A stretch of 64,000 nt of DNA from NCBI GenBank assembly GCA_922989275.2, contig OV277872.1:29967619-30031618 (forward strand). The letters are read 5' to 3'. The position numbers and the translations under genes are program-made. This document shows, one piece after another, positions 34,670 through 44,777 of the stretch (positions are counted from its first letter, which is position 1; every line of letters begins with the position of its first letter). The notes beneath the pieces were generated by a model, which searched no databases, had not been told where the DNA came from, and saw only the letters and a program-made list of their open reading frames with translations. The DNA comes from Gari tellinella. Taxonomy: Eukaryota > Mollusca > Bivalvia > Cardiida > Psammobiidae.

Positions 34670-34947
34670 TTGGTTTGATTTGTTTTGATTTTACGTCGCT
34701 TTCAACAGTATTTCAGTCATATCGCGACGTCCAGCTAATGACAGGTGGAGGAAGACCCCAGAAGTCCTGTATGCACTGTTTCAGGCACAAATTGGCAACT
34801 GGGTAGAACCACCGACCTTCCGCCAGCCAGCTGGAAGGCTCCCCCACATGAAAAATCCGAACGACCCTACTGGGATTCGAACTCACAGCGGTGAGGAGCT
34901 TAGTGATGTAAGTCAAAGTGACTATACCACTAGGCCACGGAGGACCC
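34670..34947 (-). mobile_element. tRNA-derived SINE, complete
   Basis: The element reads on the minus strand. It starts near 34947 with a tRNA-like head (A box TGGCCTAGTGG, B box GAGTTCGAATCCC), passes through about 110 bp of unrelated body, then a core containing GCGATATGACTGAAATACTG and TTGAAAGCGACG, and ends in an A-rich AAAATCAAAACAAATCAAACC tail. A perfect 12-bp direct repeat (CACTGTATTGGA) flanks it, the hallmark of LINE-mediated retroposition. The core resembles the conserved central domain reported for mollusc and other invertebrate SINEs (MetaSINE-like), from memory and not searched. It was inserted into the end of a family P MITE. Confidence 0.85.
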
Positions 34948-34959
34948 CACTGTATTGGA
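34948..34959. repeat. Target-site duplication of the SINE, right copy
   Basis: CACTGTATTGGA, identical to 34658-34669. Confidence 0.9.
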
Positions 34960-35009
34960 AATCAATAACATATAGACTACCTTGTACATATACCAGCACA
35001 CTGACTTTA

Positions 35010-35220
35010 ACTCACTGAGCCCTAGTGACGCATAAATGCGTCCGTTAACAAATGTGTACTATGTAGTCCCTGATCAGAGGGCTCCTGTAGGAGCCATCTG
35101 ATAAGGGACTTCACTGTTGGACATTTTACAATTTACTACTTAAAAGAACAAGCATTAACAGTCTAGAATAGACCAGCCTTTATTGAAAACTGGAATTTTC
35201 CATTTGAAGTTTCAGGGGAT
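35010..35220. repeat. Hairpin repeat (AGTCCCTGATCAGAGGGCTCC)
   Basis: The arms AGTCCCTGATCAGAGGGCTC and GAGCCATCTGATAAGGGACT flank a short CTGTAG loop. The flank TTCCATTTGAAGTTTCAGG is shared with 38470-38500. The family C cluster at 8740-10587 sits inside another copy of this hairpin. Confidence 0.7.
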
Positions 35221-35229
35221 CATGAGTTA

Positions 35230-35865
35230 AAAGATAACAGCAGCCGAGATTACATGTTCTGTGTTAAGACATATTATATCCTTGATTCTCATACACCGTA
35301 CCCTGCCAATATTTCCAGAAGCCTCAACAAAACGCTTTATACATGTATAGCGCGTGCGATCTGCTGACGTCATCGAATAAACCGGTTCCGGTATGGTATT
35401 AGATGTGGGCATTAACATAGCGGAAAATACGGGGAATCATAGTGAAACTTTAAAGAAAATCATTTTTTCAAAAAACGACAAACAAAATTGATCACGTACC
35501 TTGTTTTTGTAATGACCCTTTGTAAAAGGATTTCGAATAACACATTTCCCAATATAACTCAAAATGTTTATTACGTGTAGCGAGTGTCTGGATATTGACC
35601 TTTCTCATGTAGTATAAATTTGACCCGATTGTGTACAAGCGCCTTTGTTACCCGGATGATGAAGTCACACTTCCGGTTATAGGAATTCGCGGCGCTGCAT
35701 TTACAGCCAAATGTTAGTTTAAATAACTGGTATTTGTTTACACAATGAAGTTGTTTGATTACTAAAAGTGTTATATTCAGGTAAAAAACTGTTTTGTTCT
35801 CCATATTTCTTCAATGTATCTCCCAGTTTTATTTTGATTATCTTTATAATCGCTTTTCGCTAAGT
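35230..35865. other. No gene recognised
   Basis: Only short minus-strand frames without recognisable domains are present. I see no RNA gene or element boundaries. Confidence 0.4.
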
Positions 35866-35871
35866 GTTCAG

Positions 35872-36113
35872 TGGCCCGTTTTACTAAACTAGTTACGCAA
35901 AAGTTTTGCGTAAGTCAAAATTTTAAATCTTAATTTATAATATTTATTATCACTTGCTACAAACAGCAAATAGCCAGATCAGAGGACGCGCTTTTAGCGC
36001 TTCCTCTGATCTGGCTATTTGCTGTATGCAAACGTTTATGATCGAAAAATAAGAGTTCAACGATTTTGACTTACGCAAAAATTTTGTGTAAGTTGTTTAG
36101 TAAAACGGGCCCC
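35872..36113. mobile_element. MITE family G2 (GGCCCGTTTTACTAAAC termini)
   Basis: Left GGCCCGTTTTACTAAACTAG and right inverted TTGTTTAGTAAAACGGGCCC; an inner pair ACGCAAAAGTTTTGCG; and a long perfect central hairpin with arms CAAATAGCCAGATCAGAGGA and complement around a GCGCTTTTAGCGC loop. The second copy is at 62031. The outer ends are similar to, but distinct from, family G. Confidence 0.85.
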
Positions 36114-36739
36114 CGGTGACGAGGATACAGTGTTAAAAAACTTCTTAAAAGAACAAACCACTGCTTATCAAAAGACAAATCACTGCTTGTCACAGTAAAA
36201 CAGTAATGAAGAAACCTCTAAGGAATAGTAAGCAATTCTGTTTAATGTAATGTGCTCTCTACTTGATTTCGTTTTGCTGTATGTTCTAATGAACCTTTAA
36301 ACTAGTAACAATGGGCTACTTTATGAATTTTTTCAATGCGGTTGCTAATACTATCTTCTTAACAGGTAAATGTCAAATCAGTAGTATTGAACCGATCAGA
36401 TATGTATGCATACAAAAAAATATTAAATTGTCAATATTTGCAGACGTTTATTTGAAACAGACGATTACATTGTAGTTTTGACATGTTTCAAGATAACTTT
36501 GCGCAATAGTTTTAACAGTACTGATAAGTAAAACGGACGACATTAACCCATTTTTGCATAGCGTCCTACATGTCTTTACTGTTTGCTGATACGAATATCA
36601 ATTTAAAACTAAACGAAAATGAAAATTTATACAGTGGGCACACATTTTGTCCAGTTTAACGCTTTCACTCTCAATGACGCTTAAAAGCGCGTTTTCAAAC
36701 AATTTTGATCCTGATCAGACGTTACGCAACGTCTGTGTC

Positions 36740-36960
36740 AGAAATATAGGCCGTGAGCCGGAGGGGTTGGTTGGTACCACTGGGGGTGAATAAGGTTCAC
36801 TATGATTTTCAAAAAAGATCAATGTGTGACTAGTTAAGAAAAGTATGATAGCAGTAAAATCATGGCAGCTTTGTTGGCTTTTGAGCCATTTTTGTTACCT
36901 CACCCACCAATTTTAACATTGTAAATTGACCATCATTGTCACAATAATATTTTTGTTAAC
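36740..36960. repeat. Dispersed repeat, inverted relative to 47535-47757
   Basis: GGCCGTGAGCC, AATAAGGTTCACTATGATTTTC, AAGTATGATAGCAGTAAA, TTGGCTTTTGAGCCATTTTT and CACCCACCAA appear here in order and in exact reverse-complement order at 47757 down to 47590. It contains no protein frame. Confidence 0.75.
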
Positions 36961-37004
36961 GCATGCACTTTTATTGAAGCATTGTATTTAAAAAGTATTG
37001 TAAC

Positions 37005-37450
37005 ATGCCATTATACATTGCCTCGGACCATAACCAGTCAATCAATATCACTCAACCTCAATTTGACCTTGACCTTGACCGAATTTTGACAAAAAATATG
37101 AATTTTGGGGCTATTGTTTGGTTAACTTGATTTTACCGTTTCGTCGAGCATCAACACTGCTTATTAGAATGCTTTGATACTTGCACAGTTGTTGCTTTGG
37201 GCCGTTCTTAATCCACCCATACCATCCAACCTGAATTTGACCTTGACCTTGACCAAATTTGGACATACAATTTGTTATATTAGGGGCTATTTCTTGGTTA
37301 ACTAGATATTAATTGATATCACCGTTTCGTCTAGCAAAACCACTGCTTACTAGAGTGCTTTGATACTTACAGAACTAGTGTTGCCTTGGACCATTCCTAA
37401 TCCACCATTATCACAAAAGCTCAGTTTGACCTTGACATTGACCTTACTTG
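37005..37450. repeat. About 180-bp diverged tandem repeat with TGACCTTGACC motifs
   Basis: Three partial units share TTTGACCTTGACCTTGACC (37063, 37237 and 37426 in diverged form), GGGGCTATT, TTGGTTAACT, ACCGTTTCGTC, CACTGCTTA and GCTTTGATACTT. The complement, AGGTCAAGGTCA, matches extended nuclear-receptor half-sites (TCAAGGTCA), so each unit brings two or three such sites. Confidence 0.7.
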
Positions 37451-37795
37451 GACCTAGGAAATATTCAGAATATATTGTCATGGATGTCAACGGGGTTTAG
37501 TGAACGCAGTCTTGTTCTAAGATGACGTTACTAACTTCTGTGTTAAGGGTAAAATTGGACGACTCCTTGACTACAATTCTCAAATACACATGTAAGTTTA
37601 TGACAAAATCAAACATGTACTTCAGGTTAAACATTAAAGTTTAAAGGTAAACTTTTGACGTAAGATACCGATCCATTGACATTAGCGTTATGAAAATTTC
37701 TAACGACCAAGACAGTTTTTACAAATAATCAGTGCGTACTACCACAGACGTGTCAGTTGTAATTCTTAATTGATAAGACCATATTCGGTTTTTAT

Positions 37796-38002
37796 TCATT
37801 CATCTTCTTCACTTTCAATGTCTTCAGCCTCCTCCAGTGGATGTTCTTCATCATCTGACTCTGTACTTGCTGCCTGGTTCTCACAGCTAGGAAGTTTGCA
37901 CATGTCTGTACACTTCAACCCGTTAGAAAGGCATACACAGTTAGGCATAACACATTTTCTAAAAACAGTTGCAGGCTAGAAGGTCAAGTACTGATGTCGG
38001 GG
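37796..38002 (-). pseudogene. C-terminal CXC tail of the FEN1-like gene, cut off by an insertion
   Basis: Reading minus from 38002, P-T-S-V-L-D-L-L-A-C-N-C-F is followed by a stop. If one T of the run at 37961-37965 is ignored, the frame continues R-K-C and so on to TGA at 37796-37798. The cysteines are spaced C-x1-C-x3-C-x4-C-x1-C-x6-C-x3-C-x4-C with E-N-Q after the last, close to the CXC (tesmin/TSO1-like) zinc-binding pattern, and about 28 mostly acidic residues close the protein. AATAAA overlaps the stop codon. The matching reading direction, the missing end of the upstream frame and the exact CCGG joint leave little doubt that it belongs to the same gene. Confidence 0.8.
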
Positions 38003-38729
38003 CCGGTGTAACGAAGTATTTTGACCCCCATCGAAAAATGACCCCCCGGTCAAAATTCGACGACGTAGAATGACCCCCGGTCATTTTTCGATATCGTACA
38101 ATGACCCCCCGGTCATAATTCGACGTCGAAATTTGACCCCCCCGGTCATAGTACTATGACTCCCCTCATGAAGTGTTTTGACCCCTCCTGAAATATATCG
38201 ACCCCCATCGAAAAATGACCCCACCCCTCTTAAGCAATTAAGCGACACAGTTTAACCCATTGGACCCTTGCGACGAGTATATAAGTCATTTACAAACAGT
38301 CTTCCTAGCAATAGTACACTTGTCCTTTGTAAATCGTGTAGACCCAGATCAGACTAATCCCGAAGGAGCCCTCAGATATGTTTGCAATATATGTCAGTTT
38401 TGAAATATATTGTATAAAACAACTCTAGCTAGTCAAAAGTTGACTTGACATAACTAGAAAAAATTGCATTGTCCACTTGAAGTTTCAGGTGTGAATAAGT
38501 TAAAAGATATATAAAATTTAGATGATTAACAAGTCAAAATTCAGACTTATGATAAGCGCGCCATGGAAACGTGCAGTATACTAAATGCTGTTCCCGATGG
38601 GTTCCGTTAACCTTGTGCCTATCTGTTGGATACTGATGGTAGGGAAACAACGTGGCTGCGGTTCTGTGGTATAATTCGTGGACAGCTTATTTATAAATAA
38701 GTTAATGTAGTAATTCATTTATGGAGTAT

Positions 38730-38945
38730 GCAGGCCGGTGGACGGGAACAGGCACGGTGTGAATTATTTGAGAAAGTTATACATTACATTACAAGTGTCA
38801 CCAATTACATTGCTAAAGAGTGTATTATATTACAATGATTATTACGTTTACATTTGTACTGTATTAAATTACAAGTACGTTGGCAAAGTAATGCATTACA
38901 TCACACATTACATTTTGATAACAGTTAAAAACATTACTGAAAAAT
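38730..38945. repeat. Degenerate (C)ATTACA-rich stretch inside element T
   Basis: ATTACATTACAAG, AATTACATTGC, ATTACAATGATTATTACG, TAATGCATTACATCACACATTACATTTT: an irregular run of ATTACA words. No protein is supported. Confidence 0.5.
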
Positions 38946-40053
38946 AACTAATAAGCATATCTTATATAACTGATGGGTTATCATTTACAAGTTCTTTATC
39001 AACTGAATAATCAAAGATTCAAAACTTAAGAATACATGTATGCAAGTTTACAGTTTGAAAAGTCAAAGCCTTTTTAAAGTGCCCACTGGGTTATGAAGTA
39101 TACTTTTGTAAGCAAGTGAGCCCGTAACCCTTTCCTCCACAGTAGCGCCTCAGGCCGCCTGTACCTACATATGCAAATAAGATTAAGATACACTAATAAA
39201 ATCCAATAATAGTTTTAATTGCAGGCGTCAGCTAACAACAAAATGAGTGTAAAGCAGAAAGCATACATGAGCTTTCTGCATAACACTTATATTGCTGTAT
39301 GCATTGTCCTGCCTTAAACCCAGTTAAACATAGCTAATTTACACGCCTGCCTATGGAGCAATTTAAAGGGTCAATACAGACCAAAAGTATTGCACAAAGC
39401 TCTTTGAAGTGCTTTCTACATATTAAACCTGTTACATGAAATGGCATGTCTTTTTTGCCTGTATACTTCTTAATTGAATTACTGCTATAGAGGGGTTCAA
39501 CTGTACCAAGACAAAATGTATAAATGTCACTGTTGCACATAACATCATTAAAGTTTCAAATACATTGTCTGTTAGATGCATTATGTCAGACCTGATTACT
39601 TAACCCTTTACTCCATAGCCTGTTTCTATTCTTGAAGATATGTGACAATTTATTGAAACGTAGTTTACAGTCTATCAGTGGTACTCCATACCAATAAACG
39701 TTACGTGAACGAGTGCAAATATGTATCCCCCTTTTACAGAACATGTATATGTAATATTTACATCGGTTCCAATGACATTCGTCATCTAACAATGTGTCGC
39801 AACAGAAACATTGCGGCACGTGACTATGAAAATTGATTAGATTATTGACAGTATATTGTACAACATAGAAGCATCCAATGATTTAGGTAATTAGCAATCT
39901 GATATGAATTTACCCTCAGGGAGCTGATCGCAACCATGGCGGGGTTATTCTACGACATTGAAAAATGACAAGGGGTCTTTGTTTGACATCAAATACGGTA
40001 ATTACAATATCGGGACAGGTGTGGCATTCTATGAAATAGAATGATATCAGGGG

Positions 40054-40300
40054 GTCATTCTACGACATCGAATAATGACCGGGGAGTCATTCTACGACAT
40101 CGAATAATGACCGGGGAGTCATTCTACGACATCGAATAATGACCGGGGGTCATTCTACGATATCGAATAATGACCGGAGGTCATTCTACGACATCGAATA
40201 ATGACCGGCGAGTCAAACTATGATATCGAATAATGACCGGGGTGTCAAAATACGACCTAGAATAATGACCGGAGTCTTTCTACAACACTGAATGGTGTGG
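40054..40300. repeat. 32-bp tandem array inside element T, eight units
   Basis: GTCATTCTACGACATCGAAT, then AATGACCGGGGA, repeats at 40054, 40086, 40118, 40149, 40180, 40212, 40244 and 40274, with spacings of 30-32 bp. The same words make up the terminal repeats and subterminal regions (38025-38224, 41150-41260), so they are probably binding sites for the mobilising protein. Confidence 0.85.
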
Positions 40301-41279
40301 TGTTCAATGAGGCAACATAACACAGCTTCCAATTTTTATCGCTTTTTGTTTGCTTGTTTGTTTAGTAAATGCAATTAACTTTACACTTAACATGGTAAAC
40401 TATAAGTCACAACATAGCAAGTGTTGACAAAAGACAACAAAGCCCACTCAAAACAACCGACCTGCATTCTTCTTATTTCTTGACAAAAGGGATAAGTTCC
40501 GACAAATCAAACCATATTCTATGAAAATATGTTAAGACATTACCTAATGAATACGATTGTTACGCCTTTGATCTATTATCTCCAGTAGAGGAATAAAAAG
40601 ATCAAATTTATACAGTCATAGATATATACCATAAAAAATATTTTCTATATCATAGCAAAGTGTACCTTAAAGCAGGCTGAAGTAAAGCAGAATGCGCAAT
40701 CTGCTTTAATTTTAACCTGCTCTAAGTGGTCATCTGTCTTTAAAGCTAGAAAAAGGCGGTAAAAAGGCTGTGGGGCAGTTGGTTAAACCAAAGAAACCGC
40801 GGCAAGATAGGAAGATTTCTTGGAATGAATGTCAATACGAGCGTATTGTACATTCTGACCATACGCTTTCTCGGAGACGTGGTGCATGTGTGATTAGGGA
40901 GATTAGGATTTACTCAGCCTGCTACGTCGAAATTAAAGCAATAATCGAACAAGAGTCATTGGTAGATCGTAAAGGTAAACTTGTTAAAGGGTAAACGGTT
41001 CTGGGTTCGATACCTATAAGGTTGTCCATTGATAGGCGGGTACACTTACAATTCAATCAATATAATTTATTCACTCAAAACTTAGTTAGGTTTAAAACAA
41101 CTTTAGCATATGCAAAACTGACTTTAAACAAAATATCAAGGATTTTTAAAGGGGGTCATATTTCGACAGAGGGGGTCATAATTCGACGATGGGGGGTCAT
41201 AATTCGACGATGGTAGGTCATTCTACGACGTCGAATTTTGACCGGGGGGTCACTTTTCGATGGGGGTCAAAATACTTCG

Positions 41280-44200
41280 TTACACCGGCTGTCCATCCAT
41301 CCAGTCTACTACTAACTGATAAATCCCATCGGTTTTCTCAATTTTCCATCCTCTTCCTACAGGACTTGGACTATCAGTTTGCTGCTCTAGACACCGTCTC
41401 CAAATAGCAGCCTGGTAATTAGCTCTTTGTGTGTGCTTGACTAAACAGTCTAGGCATGGAGGAAGCTGGTGACTCTCTATTTCACCCTTTTTGGCACAGA
41501 ATAGGTCATACCGCAGATCGTTCACCTTTGCTGATGACGCTTTGGGGGCATAGAGCTGACATGTAAAGTTTTCAAGTTTTTGCATTAAAGCAGGAGGGAT
41601 ATCCCATTCCTGGCCTAATTCTGAGAACATCTCTTGGGTTTCATCGCTACTAGTCACCAATTTTAGTGCGCGTGCCTTACCCTTACCAGCAAATGCACTG
41701 ACTGTGTCACAACCCGTGAAAGCATGCATCCCAATCAGTGACTTGCAAACATTATTGCCAACAGCGTCTGCAATTTTCACAATATCCAGCAGCCTAGTAC
41801 GCGTCTTTGTTCCGCACTTCTGAAAAAGTTGACATTCGATCTTTTGGTGGAATGCCAGCGCCATAATGAAAACATCTGTATCCTCTGAGCAAATCACGAC
41901 GGAACTGTACCCCTCTGTTGCAGCATGGGCAGCATGCAGAAGGAGGCGTCCATCTGCTTCTTCGTGACTGCATTGAAGTCCCAGTACCTCTTCGCTTCCG
42001 TTGCATGTGATTTTGAAGCATTTCTCTTCAACATTAGCACACAATATTTTCCTCTGTAGCATTGCTCTGTTTTCGGCTTTCATCCACTCATGCACCAGGA
42101 ATGCAACAAGACTATTCTTGTTGGCCACACTGCTAAGGAAACGTCTCCACTGTCTAACAATGTGCTTACTTGCTATTTGCTGAAGCTGATGACTGCTTTC
42201 ACCACCACGTAATGTCAGTTCACTGTTCTTAATTGAGACGTCCTTGTACGTGTCAAATACTATATCTATTTTATCACTGTCTCTACCCTCTCGAAGTGCC
42301 ATCGTGAAAATAGTGCTTGCCACATCCCCAAAGGTGCATTGGTCTCCTCCGACTCTCTGCACGAGGTTCATTCCGTCAATCACGGAGGCAGACGTTTGCG
42401 GCACACTTTCAACTAAGCCAACCATTTTCTGTAAGGTTGAGGCTAATGCAGCTTCGTTGGTTTTTCTGAGCAAACCATCTGGTGTTGAAAGGGACCATGG
42501 CAAAGGACCAAGAGGGTGTGAAAAAATTACTTCCATCTGGAGGTTACGCACCTGGGCCATAACTATGATGCGGCCGAACAAGGACCTGTCTGATTTAAGC
42601 ACTGTCAGTCTTCCATTGGATTTCACTTCTTTCTTTTGATTCATGTTGGTGAATGTCTTTAATATGTTGCATTTCATAGGATCATGGAACTTTTTTGTAG
42701 GTGGATCGTTCTGAAGTCGTTCTTCTTTGAATTTTGCATATGATCCTTCGCCAATCGCATGCGCATTTAGGAGGTCTTTCGCAATATCCCTAGGTACTGA
42801 CTTTGCGGTGGATATACTTATAAGTTCTAGGTTTTCAGCAAATGGGTTAACCCAGTCTCTTATCAAATCTGTTACTGCAGTTACATTTTCCTCATCTGTC
42901 TGCGTCCGTGACCTTTGTAGCTCTGTGTGAGAGTTCTTGTGTTTTTCACCTTCAACCATGTCTCTGATTTGACCAAGAAATGCACTGCGATACTCAGCTG
43001 TTGTATAATATCGCTTGATAGCACAAGCGTTCAAGCTGAAGTGTGTAGTTCCACCAGGAGTTTGTGTGTCCTTATTGACAGTGACCTCAGTTGTCTGATC
43101 AACTGGGATGCGACCAAACGTGTTATAGTCGGACATTTCAACGGAGAAGTGTCCAGATTGGAAAGATTCAAACACGCTGGGATATTTCTGTGGCAGGTTT
43201 GTCAGCTCTGCGTAGTAGGGGGAAAGGTACCTAGCATAGTTCAACTTGTCGTATGCAAAGCACCATGGTATCATTTCTCGTATAGCATGTAGATGGAGGT
43301 TCCAGTTGCCTTCACGAGATGCGCGCAGCAACCCAAGCAGTATACCCTCGACAAAGTCTATGTAAGACATCCAGAACTCTGACAACTCACCGTTTCGATG
43401 CCGTAGGTGCTCCATGAAGTTTTCCCAATGAACTAAAAGTTCATTGAAGTGTCTGCTTTGCAGAATGCTGTTTAGCGACGGGCTATTCAAATCTGCAGCC
43501 AAGTCTTTCACTTGGCTCAAAACTTCACAGAACTGACTATTTGAGCCAGGGTGATTTTCCGCAAGCCATGTCTGAAACTCTTCCCATGCAAGTCTCATTA
43601 AGGCCTCGTATATGTACTTATGTACTCTGACTGCCCTGTTATAATGCCTTCCATCTAGGACCCCATTTATGGGTCCTTCAGCTACAATACCAGCTTCAAT
43701 ACAAATTTCCTTTAATCCAGCATCTCTAAATCGCTTTCCTACAATAGCAAGGGCGTTACAAACTGTGTGAAATGCCCCTAGTCTTAGCAAAATGTTTGAA
43801 AAATGTTCTTTTTGCTTCCAAGTTATCTCAGCAGCCTTCGCATACAGTGCCTGGTCCATAACGACCACAACTGTTTCTAGACAAAGCTGATGCCTGATTT
43901 CTTCAGACTGTTTCAGGATTTCGAAAACAGTGTTCATCTCTGTAGCCGGGGCGTTGATTGTTGGCAAATACCCACAATTGTCCTTTGATACTAAAATGTC
44001 ACTTCTTATGCTAATGTTGAAGCCTGTCCAGCTAGGTACGGTTTGATTATCTGAATGCGCTTGTCTTGTAACTACCCACACTAAGCTTATGTTGTGTGAC
44101 ATACGGGCATCGTCTTTTGTTTCATAGTGATAGTTTTCTTGGGTAAGTAGCGGTTGAGGACCTTCGCGTGCACCTGCTACATATACCTCGAGTTCTTGGT

Positions 44201-44720
44201 GATCTACAACCACCGAGCGCTTTTTTTGTTTATCTACTCTAGGGAGCCCATCGCTTGGCAGGTCAGGTCCAAACACGTTTGCCTGCACAGCTATTCCATT
44301 GACTCGATGCGACGTTCCCTTTCCAGACATAGTTTCATCGAGCCTATCTATATTATCCCACGCAAGATTCGTGAAGACGTTGGGTTTAATTGAAGCTGGA
44401 AGTACGATTTTCCTATCGTTAGCAGCTGCTAACTTTTGTAGGCATAGAGTTGTATCATTCTCTTCAAGCTGGCTATATGAAATCCCATGCCCAAGTTTGT
44501 TTAATATCTGAATGAGCTCAACATTTCCCGTCAACGTTTTCACTGCATTTGGCAAGAGTAGGTGCTTTGGTGGTTTCTTCTGACCAAACGTTACCGCATA
44601 AATCAGATCCTGTGCAAATGACTGCACAAGCGTGTTCACTCTTGATGTAGTCTTTACTGAGTTTGGGTCTCCTGTAAGTATACCAACCAGTAAGCGCTCC
44701 AATGAATGTGGCAAGTCCAT
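41280..44720 (-). CDS. Main segment: FEN1/XPG-like (PIN-like) nuclease region
   Basis: There are 1146 codons from the first Met at 44720, although the frame is open back to 44777. The last 230 residues hold the recognisable core: E920-E-A-D923 before L-L-L-H-A, S-E-D947-T-D949, and the block T-G-C-D1005 followed by F-A-G-K-G-K-A-R-A-L-K-L (1010-1020). The last block resembles the G-C-D-Y ... G-I-G ... R-A metal-ligand and H3TH (DNA-binding) motif of FEN1/XPG nucleases. Together with the upstream acidic residues it predicts a metal-dependent 5'-nuclease-like or PIN-like fold. The first 900 residues are unassigned. The frame ends Q-P-V-stop only because it runs into the inverted repeat of the inserted element at 41284; the natural continuation is at 38002. 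Long uninterrupted frame and ordinary codon use indicate recent constraint. Confidence 0.75.
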   Translation of the reverse strand: MDLPHSLERLLVGILTGDPNSVKTTSRVNTLVQSFAQDLIYAVTFGQKKPPKHLLLPNAVKTLTGNVELIQILNKLGHGISYSQLEENDTTLCLQKLAAANDRKIVLPASIKPNVFTNLAWDNIDRLDETMSGKGTSHRVNGIAVQANVFGPDLPSDGLPRVDKQKKRSVVVDHQELEVYVAGAREGPQPLLTQENYHYETKDDARMSHNISLVWVVTRQAHSDNQTVPSWTGFNISIRSDILVSKDNCGYLPTINAPATEMNTVFEILKQSEEIRHQLCLETVVVVMDQALYAKAAEITWKQKEHFSNILLRLGAFHTVCNALAIVGKRFRDAGLKEICIEAGIVAEGPINGVLDGRHYNRAVRVHKYIYEALMRLAWEEFQTWLAENHPGSNSQFCEVLSQVKDLAADLNSPSLNSILQSRHFNELLVHWENFMEHLRHRNGELSEFWMSYIDFVEGILLGLLRASREGNWNLHLHAIREMIPWCFAYDKLNYARYLSPYYAELTNLPQKYPSVFESFQSGHFSVEMSDYNTFGRIPVDQTTEVTVNKDTQTPGGTTHFSLNACAIKRYYTTAEYRSAFLGQIRDMVEGEKHKNSHTELQRSRTQTDEENVTAVTDLIRDWVNPFAENLELISISTAKSVPRDIAKDLLNAHAIGEGSYAKFKEERLQNDPPTKKFHDPMKCNILKTFTNMNQKKEVKSNGRLTVLKSDRSLFGRIIVMAQVRNLQMEVIFSHPLGPLPWSLSTPDGLLRKTNEAALASTLQKMVGLVESVPQTSASVIDGMNLVQRVGGDQCTFGDVASTIFTMALREGRDSDKIDIVFDTYKDVSIKNSELTLRGGESSHQLQQIASKHIVRQWRRFLSSVANKNSLVAFLVHEWMKAENRAMLQRKILCANVEEKCFKITCNGSEEVLGLQCSHEEADGRLLLHAAHAATEGYSSVVICSEDTDVFIMALAFHQKIECQLFQKCGTKTRTRLLDIVKIADAVGNNVCKSLIGMHAFTGCDTVSAFAGKGKARALKLVTSSDETQEMFSELGQEWDIPPALMQKLENFTCQLYAPKASSAKVNDLRYDLFCAKKGEIESHQLPPCLDCLVKHTQRANYQAAIWRRCLEQQTDSPSPVGRGWKIEKTDGIYQLVVDWMDGQPV

Positions 44721-44777
44721 GTGTGCATTTGCATTGATATCTGATGGATGAAATGGCCATGGTGGGGACGGGACATC

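Larger units (their letters stand above)
38007..41284. mobile_element. 3.3-kb non-autonomous TIR element (family T) with CCGG target duplication
   Basis: Both ends read inward TGTAACGAAGTATTTTGACC and stay inverted repeats for about 72 bp with only two mismatches. CCGG flanks both sides (38003-38006 and 41285-41288). Joining the flanks with one CCGG restores the reading frame of the interrupted gene, which fixes the ends well. No transposase frame is present. The subterminal regions and an internal block are made of GTCATT...ACGACATCGAA...GACCGG repeats. Older repeats are nested inside: a hairpin repeat (about 38257-38510), an ATTACA-rich stretch (38730-38940) and family A fragments (39600-39650, 40670-40780). 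The superfamily is not assigned. Confidence 0.85.

Noticed and set aside
36311..36366. Possible signal-like exon starting M-G-Y-F-M-N-F-F with a GTAAAT donor
   Set aside because: No matching second exon, no paralogous copy and weak promoter context.
42244..42639. 131-codon plus-strand frame and similar plus frames at 42927 and 45277
   Set aside because: Shadows of the long minus-strand gene.
44518..44760. 80-codon minus frame overlapping the start of the 1146-codon segment
   Set aside because: Wrong frame; the main frame is continuous through this region up to the TAA.
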